NCBI GenBank assembly: GCA_045614565.1 | Contig: JAZLDG010000049.1 | Coordinates: forward strand, 1 to 28,876 | Direction: 5' to 3' | DNA: 28,876 bases | Source of the DNA: Scatosoma sp045614565 | Lineage (GTDB): Bacteria; Bacillota; Clostridia; Christensenellales; Borkfalkiaceae | Part shown: in pieces, positions 15,434-21,838 of the stretch | How the letters are laid out: each line of letters begins with the position of its first letter | How positions within the stretch are numbered: position 1 is the stretch's first letter | Notes under the pieces: model-generated | Told to the model about the DNA's origin: nothing | What the model saw: only the letters and a program-made list of their open reading frames with translations | Database searches by the model: none | Made by a program: the position numbers and the translations under genes

Positions 15434-16945
15434 GTGGAAAAAATCGGAATTATTGATTTAGGCTCGAATACGGCAAGACTCGTGATTGTGGATATGTTTA
15501 CGGACGGACATTTTATGGTCGTGGACGAGCTGAAAGAAAGCGTACGCTTGGGACAGGATATGGATCGCGACGGATTTTTGAAACCGCAAAGAATTGCGGA
15601 AACGATCCGTACTTTGAAAATGTTTAAGCGGCTTTGCGACGCACGCGGTGTAACCCGCATTATCGCGGTCGGAACGGCGGCGGTACGTCGGGCGAAAAAC
15701 CAACGCTCCTTTTTGGACGAAATTCAAGTTTCGTGCAACATCACCATTCGCGTGTTGTCCGAAGAAGAAGAAGCGATACTCGTGTATCGCGGCGTAATCA
15801 ATTCGATGGATATTCCCAAGGGCTTAATTTTGGAAATCGGCGGGGGAAGTACGAAAATCGTATATTACAACCGTAGAAACCTGCTCCATTACGCGTCCTT
15901 GCCCTTCGGTGCGGTAACGCTTACCGATTTGTTCAAAAACGACGCCACGCCCCAAGAAGCGGCGGCGCACGTGGAAGAGTTTTTCACTGAACAGCTCAAA
16001 AAATTGCCTTGGCTTTCCGAAGTCGATCCCGAAGTGCAAATGATCGGCGTGGGCGGGTCGTTTAGAAACCTTTTCAAGATTGCCAAGCTCGTTAGAAAAT
16101 ACCCCGTGGACAATCCCCATAATTACCGTTTGGCGACGGAAGATTTTGAAGGGATTTATGGTATGCTTTCCGCGCTCGACGTGGACAAGCGTAAAAAGAT
16201 CAAAGGACTTTCGTCCAACCGCGCGGACATTATGCCCGCGGCGATGGCAATCGTCAAATCTTTCGTTTCGTATATGAATATCAACGAATTTGCGATTTGC
16301 GGCTGCGGTTTGCGCGAAGGACTTATGCTCAACCAAGCGTTGCCCATTACCACGGAAAAACCCATTTCCGACGTATTGGGATACAGCCTTGAAAAGCTCG
16401 TGAAATATTACGGTTGCGACACCAAGCACGTGGAACACGTAATGCAGCTTTCCATTCAGCTTTTCAAACAGCTTCGCGTTTTGCATAAATTCTCCCGTCA
16501 ATACTTAAAGATTTTGAAAATTGCGGCAAGTATGCACGATTGCGGCGAACGCGTGAAATATTATCAACACGCCCGTCATAGCTGGTATATGATTTTACAG
16601 TCTTCCATCTTCGGTGCAACGCATCGGGAAATCGTGTTGGCGGCGTTCGTGGCGGGGTGTCATAACCGTGAAGAAATCCCCCTGATCGAATGGCAAAAAT
16701 ATAAAGATCTCGTGACGGAAGAAGATTTGGATGCGGTCAAGAAATTAGGGGTATTGCTCCGCATTGCCGAAAGCTTGGACAGAACGCATTGCGGCGTGGT
16801 TACGGGCTTGAACTGCGACGTGCTCGGCGATTCCGTGATTATGAAAACGGAAATTACGGGCGACGCGGCACTCGAAATTCGCGACGCGAGTATGGCAAAT
16901 CCCGAATTCAAGCGGGCGTTCAAGAAAAATCTTGAAATTTTGTAA
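15434..16945 (+). CDS. Ppx/GppA phosphatase with C-terminal HD domain
   Basis: A predicted exopolyphosphatase / guanosine pentaphosphate phosphohydrolase of the actin-like ATPase fold. The first phosphate loop is GIIDLGSNTARLVI (residues 4-17), followed by VGTAAVRRAKN, LSEEEEAI and the second phosphate loop LEIGGGSTKIV (about 136-146). The C-terminal half carries an HD-type helical domain with His368-Asp369 in AASMHDCGERV, and HNREEIPL and LLRIAESLDRTH further on. The length (503) is that of full two-domain members. The start is a GTG at 15434 after AGAGG. It could hydrolyse polyphosphate, pppGpp or both; sequence alone does not decide. maf follows after a weak terminator. Confidence 0.92.
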   Translation: MEKIGIIDLGSNTARLVIVDMFTDGHFMVVDELKESVRLGQDMDRDGFLKPQRIAETIRTLKMFKRLCDARGVTRIIAVGTAAVRRAKNQRSFLDEIQVSCNITIRVLSEEEEAILVYRGVINSMDIPKGLILEIGGGSTKIVYYNRRNLLHYASLPFGAVTLTDLFKNDATPQEAAAHVEEFFTEQLKKLPWLSEVDPEVQMIGVGGSFRNLFKIAKLVRKYPVDNPHNYRLATEDFEGIYGMLSALDVDKRKKIKGLSSNRADIMPAAMAIVKSFVSYMNINEFAICGCGLREGLMLNQALPITTEKPISDVLGYSLEKLVKYYGCDTKHVEHVMQLSIQLFKQLRVLHKFSRQYLKILKIAASMHDCGERVKYYQHARHSWYMILQSSIFGATHREIVLAAFVAGCHNREEIPLIEWQKYKDLVTEEDLDAVKKLGVLLRIAESLDRTHCGVVTGLNCDVLGDSVIMKTEITGDAALEIRDASMANPEFKRAFKKNLEIL

Positions 16946-16952
16946 GAATTTT

Positions 16953-16985
16953 AACCGCTCTCCTTTCTCGGACGGGCGGTTTCGT
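16953..16985 (+). terminator. Weak terminator after the Ppx/GppA gene
   Basis: AACCGCTC pairs with GGGCGGTT across a 13-base loop that contains a further TCC/GGA helix. The tail is TTCGTT. The short distance to maf suggests partial read-through. Confidence 0.55.
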
Positions 16986-17004
16986 TCTCGTTTGGTTGAA
17001 AATT

Positions 17005-17574
17005 ATGGAATGGATTTTAGCAAGTCAATCCCCGCGGCGTAAGGAACTAATGAAAAAGCTCATTGCAAGCTTTATGATAATTCCCGCCAAGGGCGAAGAA
17101 AAGATAACGGATAATTTGCCGCCCGACGCGCTCGTGGTCGAGCTTGCCAAACAAAAAGCCGAAGAAATCGTTTCGCTTCCCGAAGCAAAAGAAAAAGCGG
17201 TGCTTGGCGCGGATACCGTCGTTGTGTTGGACGGAGAAATTTTGGGTAAACCCAAGGACGAAGCGGACGCCGTGCGTATGCTTGTCGCGCTTTCTGGGAG
17301 AAGTCACGAAGTGTATACGGGCGTGTATATTTCCTATCCCGAAAAAGGCGGGCGAAAAACGCTTTGCGGGGCGGCTTGTACCAAGGTATATTTTTATGAG
17401 CTGACGCAAGAAAAAATCGCAGCGTACGTAGAAAGCGGCTCGCCGATGGATAAGGCGGGGGCGTACGGTATACAGGACGGCGGGCTGGTCGAAAAAATAG
17501 AAGGCAGTTTTTCTAACGTCGTGGGCTTGCCTTTGGAGCTTTGTGAAGAATTGATAAGGAAAACGGGATTTTAA
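17005..17574 (+). CDS. maf: Maf family nucleoside triphosphate pyrophosphatase
   Basis: A house-cleaning enzyme that hydrolyses dTTP/UTP or modified nucleotides to monophosphates, linked in Bacillus to septum formation. The N-terminus WILASQSPRRKELMKKL is the substrate-loop signature. LGADTVVVLDGEILGKP, SGRSHEVYTGV, MDKAGAYGIQDGG and GSFSNVVGLPLELC complete the family pattern. 189 residues is typical. The ATG at 17005 is preferred over a TTG three codons upstream because it places the family start correctly; the ribosome site is weak for both. An MreB-family gene follows 61 bases later, recalling the maf-mreBCD order of Bacilli, although mreC and mreD are absent here. Confidence 0.93.
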   Translation: MEWILASQSPRRKELMKKLIASFMIIPAKGEEKITDNLPPDALVVELAKQKAEEIVSLPEAKEKAVLGADTVVVLDGEILGKPKDEADAVRMLVALSGRSHEVYTGVYISYPEKGGRKTLCGAACTKVYFYELTQEKIAAYVESGSPMDKAGAYGIQDGGLVEKIEGSFSNVVGLPLELCEELIRKTGF

Positions 17575-17635
17575 TATTTGAACGCATACCTGCCCCGCCC
17601 GTTTTGGGGAATGGAGATGCGGAAGTGAGAATACT

Positions 17636-18640
17636 ATGTGGAAACTTGCGATTGATTTAGGATCGTCGATGACGAAAATTTACCGCGCGGATACGAGCAG
17701 CGGTATCGTGCTTGCCGAGCCGTCTTGCGTGGCGGTTGCAGGCGAAGACAGAGAAATTAAAGCGATCGGCAAAGAAGCGAAAAACTTGATCGGGAAAACG
17801 GCGGAATATACGAGCATCGTCTATCCCGTGTACGAAGGCGAGATCGTGGATATGCGGCTTGCGGCGGCAATGCTCAAAGAATTTTGCGCGCGCGTGGGCG
17901 TAAAAGGCGCGACTCTTCGCCGTGCGCAAATTTTGATTGGCGTGCCTTGCGGCGCGGACGAGTATTTATTGTCGCAATACGCAACGCTTGCGGACGAGAT
18001 CGGGCTTGGTAAGGTCTATTTCGTAGAACAGCCCTACCTTACCGCCGTCGGCGCAGGCGCGGTGTTTAGCGATTCCGATCCCGTATTTTGTTTGGATATC
18101 GGCGGCGGGGTAACGAATATCGCGGTCGTGTCCGCGGACGGCATTATTGCGGGTACTTCAATGAATATCGGCGGGAATAATATGGATATGAATATCCAAG
18201 AACGCGTTGCGCGTGTGAACGGACTTCGCATCGGGGCGTTGACCGCAGAGCGGTTGAAAAATGAAATCGGTTCGCTGTCGCCTACGGCAAGGGGAACGAT
18301 GGTCGCGGAAGGAAGCTCGGTGGAAAGCAGCCGTCCGATGGCTTCGGCGGTGCAGGCGTCCGATTTGACCGACTGTATACGCGTGTATATCGATAAAATT
18401 TTGGAATACGCGGCGTTGGTGCTTCGCAAATTACCGGCGGAAGTGGCGGCGACGGTAAACAGAAACGGCGTGTATCTTTCGGGCGGGGTAATGAAATTGC
18501 CCGCTTTGGCGCAATATATCGGTGCGAAGCTGGAAATGCGCTATCAAGTTTGCGAAGAGCCGCAGTTTGCCGCGGTACTCGGCGGGGGAGCGGTTATCCG
18601 CGAAAAAGAGCTTCTCAACGCCTTCGCCAAAGAAAAATAA
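17636..18640 (+). CDS. mreB: MreB/Mbl-family rod-shape actin homologue
   Basis: An actin-like filament protein expected to guide lateral wall synthesis beneath the membrane. Phosphate 1 is AIDLGSSMTKIY (usual form DLGTANTLVY), the connect region has VEQPYLTAVGAG, phosphate 2 is LDIGGGVTNIAVVS, and the adenosine motif is YLSGGVMKLPAL where most MreBs have TGGGA. GNNMDMNIQERV and IGALTAERLKNEIGS match the MreB core. The length (334) is normal. The altered phosphate 1 and adenosine motifs suggest a divergent paralogue rather than the main MreB. GGAAGTGAG precedes the ATG. The gene stands alone: a strong terminator follows, with no mreC or mreD. Confidence 0.87.
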   Translation: MWKLAIDLGSSMTKIYRADTSSGIVLAEPSCVAVAGEDREIKAIGKEAKNLIGKTAEYTSIVYPVYEGEIVDMRLAAAMLKEFCARVGVKGATLRRAQILIGVPCGADEYLLSQYATLADEIGLGKVYFVEQPYLTAVGAGAVFSDSDPVFCLDIGGGVTNIAVVSADGIIAGTSMNIGGNNMDMNIQERVARVNGLRIGALTAERLKNEIGSLSPTARGTMVAEGSSVESSRPMASAVQASDLTDCIRVYIDKILEYAALVLRKLPAEVAATVNRNGVYLSGGVMKLPALAQYIGAKLEMRYQVCEEPQFAAVLGGGAVIREKELLNAFAKEK

Positions 18641-18653
18641 AAAAAATTTTTAG

Positions 18654-18697
18654 CCCGCAATCCCTTGAAAATAAAGGGGTTGCGGGATTGTTTTTGC
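18654..18697 (+). terminator. Terminator after the MreB-family gene
   Basis: An 11-bp stem with one G-T pair (18654-18664 with 18676-18686, 11-base loop) is followed by ATTG and a T run. It separates the MreB gene from the RNA locus that starts 40 bases later. Confidence 0.88.
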
Positions 18698-18737
18698 TTT
18701 TTTTCTAAAAAAATTAAAAAAATTTTTCAAAAACCCC

Positions 18738-18765
18738 TTGACAAATGGAAAATTTGTGCTATAAT
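18738..18765 (+). promoter_or_regulatory. Near-perfect promoter of the 18772-19493 RNA locus
   Basis: Exact TTGACA (18738-18743), a 16-bp spacer and exact TATAAT (18760-18765) with an extended -10 TGC. It is preceded by long A/T tracts (about 18703-18730) like an UP element. The predicted start is near 18772. This is among the strongest promoters in the window and no protein gene follows it. Confidence 0.9.
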
Positions 18766-18905
18766 AAAGGCACAAAGAGAAAGAAAGAAACAAAAAATGT
18801 TTGAAACTTTCAAAAAATATAAAGAAGGAAAAACCGATGCACAAATAGAGCGTAGCCGACGGGTGTCGGCAAAGTGCCGCAGGGACGCGGCGAAAAATCC
18901 AAGAA

Positions 18906-18956
18906 AGGAGGGTACGAAAAGCGATGATTCCTTCCCACAAAGGGGCGAAAGCCTGA
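18906..18956 (+). other. Mini-ORF a with Shine-Dalgarno, inside the large RNA
   Basis: AGGAGGG (18906-18912) precedes ATG at 18924 by 11 bases; the frame encodes MIPSHKGAKA and stops at TGA 18954-18956. GGAGGG can also pair with CCTTCC at 18930-18935, placing the ATG in the loop. It may be a real micropeptide, a ribosome-docking site, or chance in purine-rich RNA. Confidence 0.25.
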
Positions 18957-19138
18957 AAAGGAAACGGTCAATAGCGAACCCAAGGACGGGGCAAATGGGG
19001 GTTTGACGAAATCTCGGTAGGCACTCGGAATGCCGAAAGGCAGGAACGGTATTGACAAGCACGAAAGCTTAATGATTTGACGAAATTGAGCGGGCAATCG
19101 GAAGCCGCCGCCGTCGAGCGAGAGAGACGGGGAATAAA

Positions 19139-19184
19139 GAAGGGGGTAGTCGAGATGATTACCAAGGATACTCCAATCTACTAG
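19139..19184 (+). other. Mini-ORF b with purine-rich leader, inside the large RNA
   Basis: GAAGGGGG (19139-19146) lies eight bases before ATG at 19155; the frame encodes MITKDTPIY and ends at TAG 19182-19184. GTAG (19146-19149) and CTAC (19178-19181) can pair around it. The Shine-Dalgarno match is the poorest of the four. Confidence 0.2.
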
Positions 19185-19232
19185 GGTTAGCCGATGAGAA
19201 ATCGGTAGAGAGAAAGAAAAAAGAATACGGTT

Positions 19233-19309
19233 AAAGGAGGTACGGAGCAATGGTAAAAATTGATTCGAGAAAGCGGTACTTTAACAAAGAAGATCAAACG
19301 GAGGGTTAG
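19233..19309 (+). other. Mini-ORF c with perfect Shine-Dalgarno, inside the large RNA
   Basis: AAAGGAGGT (19233-19241) is an ideal ribosome site eight bases before ATG at 19250. The 19-codon frame encodes MVKIDSRKRYFNKEDQTEG, basic and acidic, and ends at TAG 19307-19309. Part of the site pairs with CTTTAAC at 19279-19285. The next mini-ORF's ribosome site overlaps its end. Confidence 0.35.
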
Positions 19310-19346
19310 TCCAATGAACCAGCATCAAAAGGAGCGTAAAGAATAA
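19300..19346 (+). other. Mini-ORF d with Shine-Dalgarno overlapping mini-ORF c
   Basis: GGAGGG (19300-19305) inside the last codons of mini-ORF c lies eight bases before ATG at 19314. The frame encodes MNQHQKERKE and stops at TAA 19344-19346. GGTT/AACC can fold to present the ATG in a loop. The arrangement resembles translational coupling. Confidence 0.3.
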
Positions 19347-19455
19347 TATATCCGTAATAAATAGCGCGGGAAGACCGCAAGGAAATTAAGTTCACGAAGA
19401 CACGGATATGCAAAAATAGAGAACGCTCTATAAAGTTGAATATAATTAAAATGAA

Positions 19456-19493
19456 AAATCTCCTGCGTTTTGGGCGCGGGAGATTTGGTTTTT
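19456..19493 (+). terminator. Terminator of the large RNA
   Basis: A 12-bp stem with one T-G pair (19456-19467 with 19475-19486, loop TTTTGGG), then GGTTTTT. It marks the 3' end of the RNA locus. Confidence 0.9.
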
Positions 19494-19499
19494 AAGCAA

Positions 19500-19523
19500 C
19501 TCCCCGCCGATTTCGGCGGGGAG
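19500..19523. terminator. GC-rich hairpin between the RNA locus and ecfS
   Basis: CTCCCCGCCG (19500-19509) pairs with CGGCGGGGAG (19514-19523) over a 4-base loop. A T run (TTTTTTT) follows on the plus strand only after about ten bases; the minus-strand tail is not T-rich. It is probably a back-up stop for the RNA or the end of the convergent ecfS message. Confidence 0.55.
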
Positions 19524-19554
19524 CTAAGTTGTAATTTTTTTGGTTCTATTTTTA

Positions 19555-20109
19555 TTATAGCGTGGGGAATAAATTCCGCACGGTTTTAATAGGATAAAGC
19601 AGGGAAACGAGCGTTACGGCAAGCACGCTGCAACATACGCCCTGCAAAGTATTGCCGAGAATATTCGGGATCGCGCCAACGAAGCCGTAAAGTACGCTTT
19701 CAAACAAGAAATATCCAAGCACCATTACTGCTTCCGCGCACAAAGCGGAAACGGAGCGGAAAAGCACCTGTTGCACCGTTTTTTGGGTGTGTTTTTTGAA
19801 ACACGCGTACAGCAGGTATGCAAGGAACGCGACTAAACCCTTGATAACGAAGGTTGCGGGCGCGTATACCAAAAACCCACTGAAAACGTCGGCAAGTGCG
19901 CTACCGAGCGCGGCGGCGATGCTACCGTAAATCGGTCCTAAAAACCAGCCTGCGAGCAGTACGAACACGTCGCCCGTATTAAAATATCCCGATGCAGGCA
20001 AGGGGATTACGATGACGAGCGTTCCCACGCAACAAAGCGCAGCGAAAAGTGCGGTGAAAGCAAGTTTTTTGGCGAGAGAAGCCCCGCTTATGGATGAAGA
20101 TCTTTGCAT
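19555..20109 (-). CDS. ECF transporter S-component, substrate unknown
   Basis: A membrane substrate-binding subunit of an energy-coupling-factor vitamin transporter, which would share an EcfA1A2T module encoded elsewhere. 184 residues with about six TM segments. The segment GYFNTGDVFVLLAGWFLGPIYGSIAAALGSALADVFSGF is the typical S-component core with small residues and the loop Asp; APATFVIKGLVAFLAY follows. The conserved N-terminal helix LAKKLAFTALFAAL is the usual EcfT-contact region. Family context suggests a vitamin or precursor such as pantothenate, riboflavin, pyridoxine or hydroxymethylpyrimidine. With no riboswitch in the short leader, nothing points to one of them. AAGGAG precedes the ATG. 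Confidence 0.85.
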   Translation of the reverse strand: MQRSSSISGASLAKKLAFTALFAALCCVGTLVIVIPLPASGYFNTGDVFVLLAGWFLGPIYGSIAAALGSALADVFSGFLVYAPATFVIKGLVAFLAYLLYACFKKHTQKTVQQVLFRSVSALCAEAVMVLGYFLFESVLYGFVGAIPNILGNTLQGVCCSVLAVTLVSLLYPIKTVRNLFPTL

Positions 20110-20129
20110 TATATCACTCCTTGAATGAT

Positions 20130-20158
20130 ATTATACACTTCTCCATTTTCCCTGTCAA
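20130..20158 (-). promoter_or_regulatory. ecfS promoter
   Basis: Exact TTGACA (20158-20153), a 17-bp spacer and exact TATAAT (20135-20130) on the minus strand. The predicted leader is only about 15 bases, which rules out a leader riboswitch. Confidence 0.9.
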
Positions 20159-20186
20159 CCATTTTTATAATTACATAAAAATTTTT

Positions 20187-21152
20187 TTATGCGCGGAGCG
20201 GCTTGATACATTCCCCCGTGGATGCGCTTTGGAAAATAACGAAAAAGCCTTTATTTTCGTCAAAGGGAGTGCTGGGCACGAAAGTGCAAACGTCCTTGAT
20301 TTCTTCGGGCGGGGCGTCTTTGTTTTCCGCGGCGAGCGCGTAACAAATATATTTTGCTTTTCCGTCGTCGTAGACCACGCCGACGAGATATTTCGGATTT
20401 TCTTCGTCGCCGCGAATACGCACCCATTCGCTGCACGAGAACGCGCCGTTTAGACGGTTGTCGCGGGGGTACGCGCTCATTAATTCGTCGATTTCCGCTT
20501 TTACGGCGACGTAATATCCATCCGAACCCGTCGTAAACGGGTGGAGTACGCTTGCAACATCGTCATTCTCCGAAAGGTCAATCCCTGCTTGCGCATCTTG
20601 CTTTTCAGCTCCGCTTTCAGCGCGTGCATCTTCGCCAGTTTTTGTAAGCTCGATTTGTTCATTTTCGTTCTCCTGATAATAATTTTCGACGGCGAGCGTT
20701 TCGTCGTCGTAGCCCGTTTCTTCCGTCACCGAAGCTTCGCTTGCGGGGGTGGCGGTTTTTTCTTCTTTTTCCGAAAAGAGCGGGGGCAGGGTTGCGTTCA
20801 AGATGCTTTTCCAGTCGTACGAGCCGTTTCCGTTCACGCCGTATGCAATGGGCAGGATTTCGTTTTTGACGAAACAAATCACGGCGCAAAACCCGTCGCT
20901 TATATCCATATCCGTCAAAATATTGAAAAGGCTTTTGCCGCGAAGCGGTAACATTTCCGTTTTACCCTTGCGGTCGGAAAGCACGCAATAATATTCGCCC
21001 GAAATAAGGGGTGCAAAGTTAATAACGGATACTTCAACGGCGAGATTTTTCCCGTACTGTTCCACCTTTACAAGCCCCGAAAGCGTTTTTCCGTCCCCCG
21101 AAAAGCCCTGTTTTGCTTGTCGTAAAATACACATTTTTTTAACGTAATTCAA
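20187..21152 (-). CDS. Unknown two-domain cytoplasmic protein with an acidic linker
   Basis: 321 residues, no signal peptide or TM segment. An N-terminal beta-rich domain (about 1-120) contains KTLSGLVKVEQYGKNLAVEV and ISGEYYCVLSDRKGK. A long acidic Glu/Asp/Thr-rich linker follows (about 125-205), then a C-terminal domain with YYVAVKAEIDELMSAYP, SEWVRIRGDEENPKYLVGVVYDDGKAKYICYAL and GFFVIFQSASTGE. I do not recognise a named family; the pattern looks like a conserved clostridial hypothetical. The start is a TTG at 21152 because AAGGAG is eight bases upstream; the first ATG would be 26 bases from that site. It ends 29 bases before the ecfS promoter. No clear promoter is seen upstream. Confidence 0.7.
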   Translation of the reverse strand: MNYVKKMCILRQAKQGFSGDGKTLSGLVKVEQYGKNLAVEVSVINFAPLISGEYYCVLSDRKGKTEMLPLRGKSLFNILTDMDISDGFCAVICFVKNEILPIAYGVNGNGSYDWKSILNATLPPLFSEKEEKTATPASEASVTEETGYDDETLAVENYYQENENEQIELTKTGEDARAESGAEKQDAQAGIDLSENDDVASVLHPFTTGSDGYYVAVKAEIDELMSAYPRDNRLNGAFSCSEWVRIRGDEENPKYLVGVVYDDGKAKYICYALAAENKDAPPEEIKDVCTFVPSTPFDENKGFFVIFQSASTGECIKPLRA

Positions 21153-21286
21153 AATAATAACTCCTTAAATGACTTATGAAAATAGTATATAGTATCCCAA
21201 AAATCAAAAATTGACGGGTTTTGGAGCTTTTTGCTTGATTTTCGGGAAAAAACTTGCAAAAGGGGCAGAGATTTATAAAAAATATA

Positions 21287-21315
21287 TTGACCTTGGCGCA
21301 TTTTTCGCGTATAAT
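21287..21315 (+). promoter_or_regulatory. Promoter of the vanZ-popT-comF operon, apparently leaderless
   Basis: TTGACC (21287-21292), a 17-bp spacer and TATAAT (21310-21315). The VanZ ATG is at 21323, seven bases past the -10, so transcription would begin at or within one or two bases of the start codon. Confidence 0.85.
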
Positions 21316-21322
21316 AGATACT

Positions 21323-21835
21323 ATGGAAAGAAAATTCGCGACAACTTGGAAAATCGTGCTTTTGCGGATCGTGCTCACGCTTGCTTGTTTGCTTACCTTT
21401 GCGTGGATATTTTCCAACTCCTTGCAAACGGGGGAACAGTCTTTGCAAACGAGCCATACGGTGACGGACACCGTGCAAGAAGTGGCAAGAGTAATCGCGC
21501 CGTCGTCGCCTATTGCGACGGCTACGGGCGAAGATTACGAACGGTTACATAACGACGTGCGGACGATCGCGCATTTTTTGGAGTTTGCATTCCTTGGCGC
21601 GTTGTTGATTTTTTGTTATTACTCGTATACGAACAGTTCAGCGTTGCTGATTTTGCCGCTCGGCTTGATTTTTTTAACGCCGATCGTAGACGAATATTTA
21701 CAATCTTTCGTCGGCGGGCGGGGAACGGAATTAAAGGACGTACTCATAGACACCGCGGGCGGTTTTGCAGGCGCAGTCTTTGCCGCGATCGTGCTCGTGA
21801 TCGGTTATTTGATTATAAAAAAGAAAAGGGCGTAA
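21323..21835 (+). CDS. VanZ family membrane protein
   Basis: A 170-residue membrane protein of the VanZ family, known from low-level teicoplanin resistance; its biochemical role is not established. TM segments lie near residues 9-29, 85-102, 109-128 and 145-165. Family signatures are WIFSNSLQTGEQS, HFLEFAFLGALLIF and DEYLQSFVGGRGTELKDVLIDTAGGFAG. An in-frame ATG 23 codons upstream lies before the -35 box and cannot be the start of this transcript, so I use 21323, with no Shine-Dalgarno. The popT start is three bases past the stop, which supports an envelope-lipid role by context. Confidence 0.87.
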   Translation: MERKFATTWKIVLLRIVLTLACLLTFAWIFSNSLQTGEQSLQTSHTVTDTVQEVARVIAPSSPIATATGEDYERLHNDVRTIAHFLEFAFLGALLIFCYYSYTNSSALLILPLGLIFLTPIVDEYLQSFVGGRGTELKDVLIDTAGGFAGAVFAAIVLVIGYLIIKKKRA

Positions 21836-21838
21836 GCT

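Larger units (their letters stand above)
18772..19493 (+). ncRNA. Large structured RNA of about 720 nt, class not identified
   Basis: This stretch has its own strong promoter and terminator and no credible long ORF, and its plus strand is markedly purine-rich. ATAGAGCGT (18845-18853) is complementary over nine bases to ACGCTCTAT (19423-19431), closing a domain of about 587 nt. Inside are many local hairpins: 18855-18860/18865-18870 (6 bp), 18876-18880/18887-18891, 19031-19034/19039-19042 (GAAA loop), 19111-19115/19126-19130, 19191-19195/19201-19205, 19230-19236/19279-19285 (7 bp), and 19348-19355/19402-19409 (8 bp). TTTGACGAAAT occurs twice (19002 and 19076). I do not see the conserved cores of RNase P, tmRNA, SRP RNA or a group II intron domain V. 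Size and ornateness recall OLE, ROOL or GOLLD RNAs, but I cannot match them from memory. Four tiny ORFs with Shine-Dalgarno-like leaders are embedded; see the separate entries. Confidence 0.75.

Noticed and set aside
18798..19006. A 69-codon frame at the 5' end of the large RNA starting MFETFKKYKEGK
   Set aside because: There is no Shine-Dalgarno before its ATG. The frame runs through the end-pairing strand and several hairpins, and becomes low-complexity Arg/Lys/Ser. A leader peptide is not fully excluded.
18772..19493. RNase P RNA, tmRNA, SRP RNA or a group II intron at this locus
   Set aside because: I looked for GAGGAAAGTCC and ACAGAA-type blocks, a tRNA-like end with TTCGA, the SRP GGAAG/AGCA apical loop and a domain V-like hairpin, and found none. 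An Infernal search could overturn this.
20110..20129. A vitamin riboswitch before the ECF S-component
   Set aside because: The promoter predicts a leader of about 15 bases.
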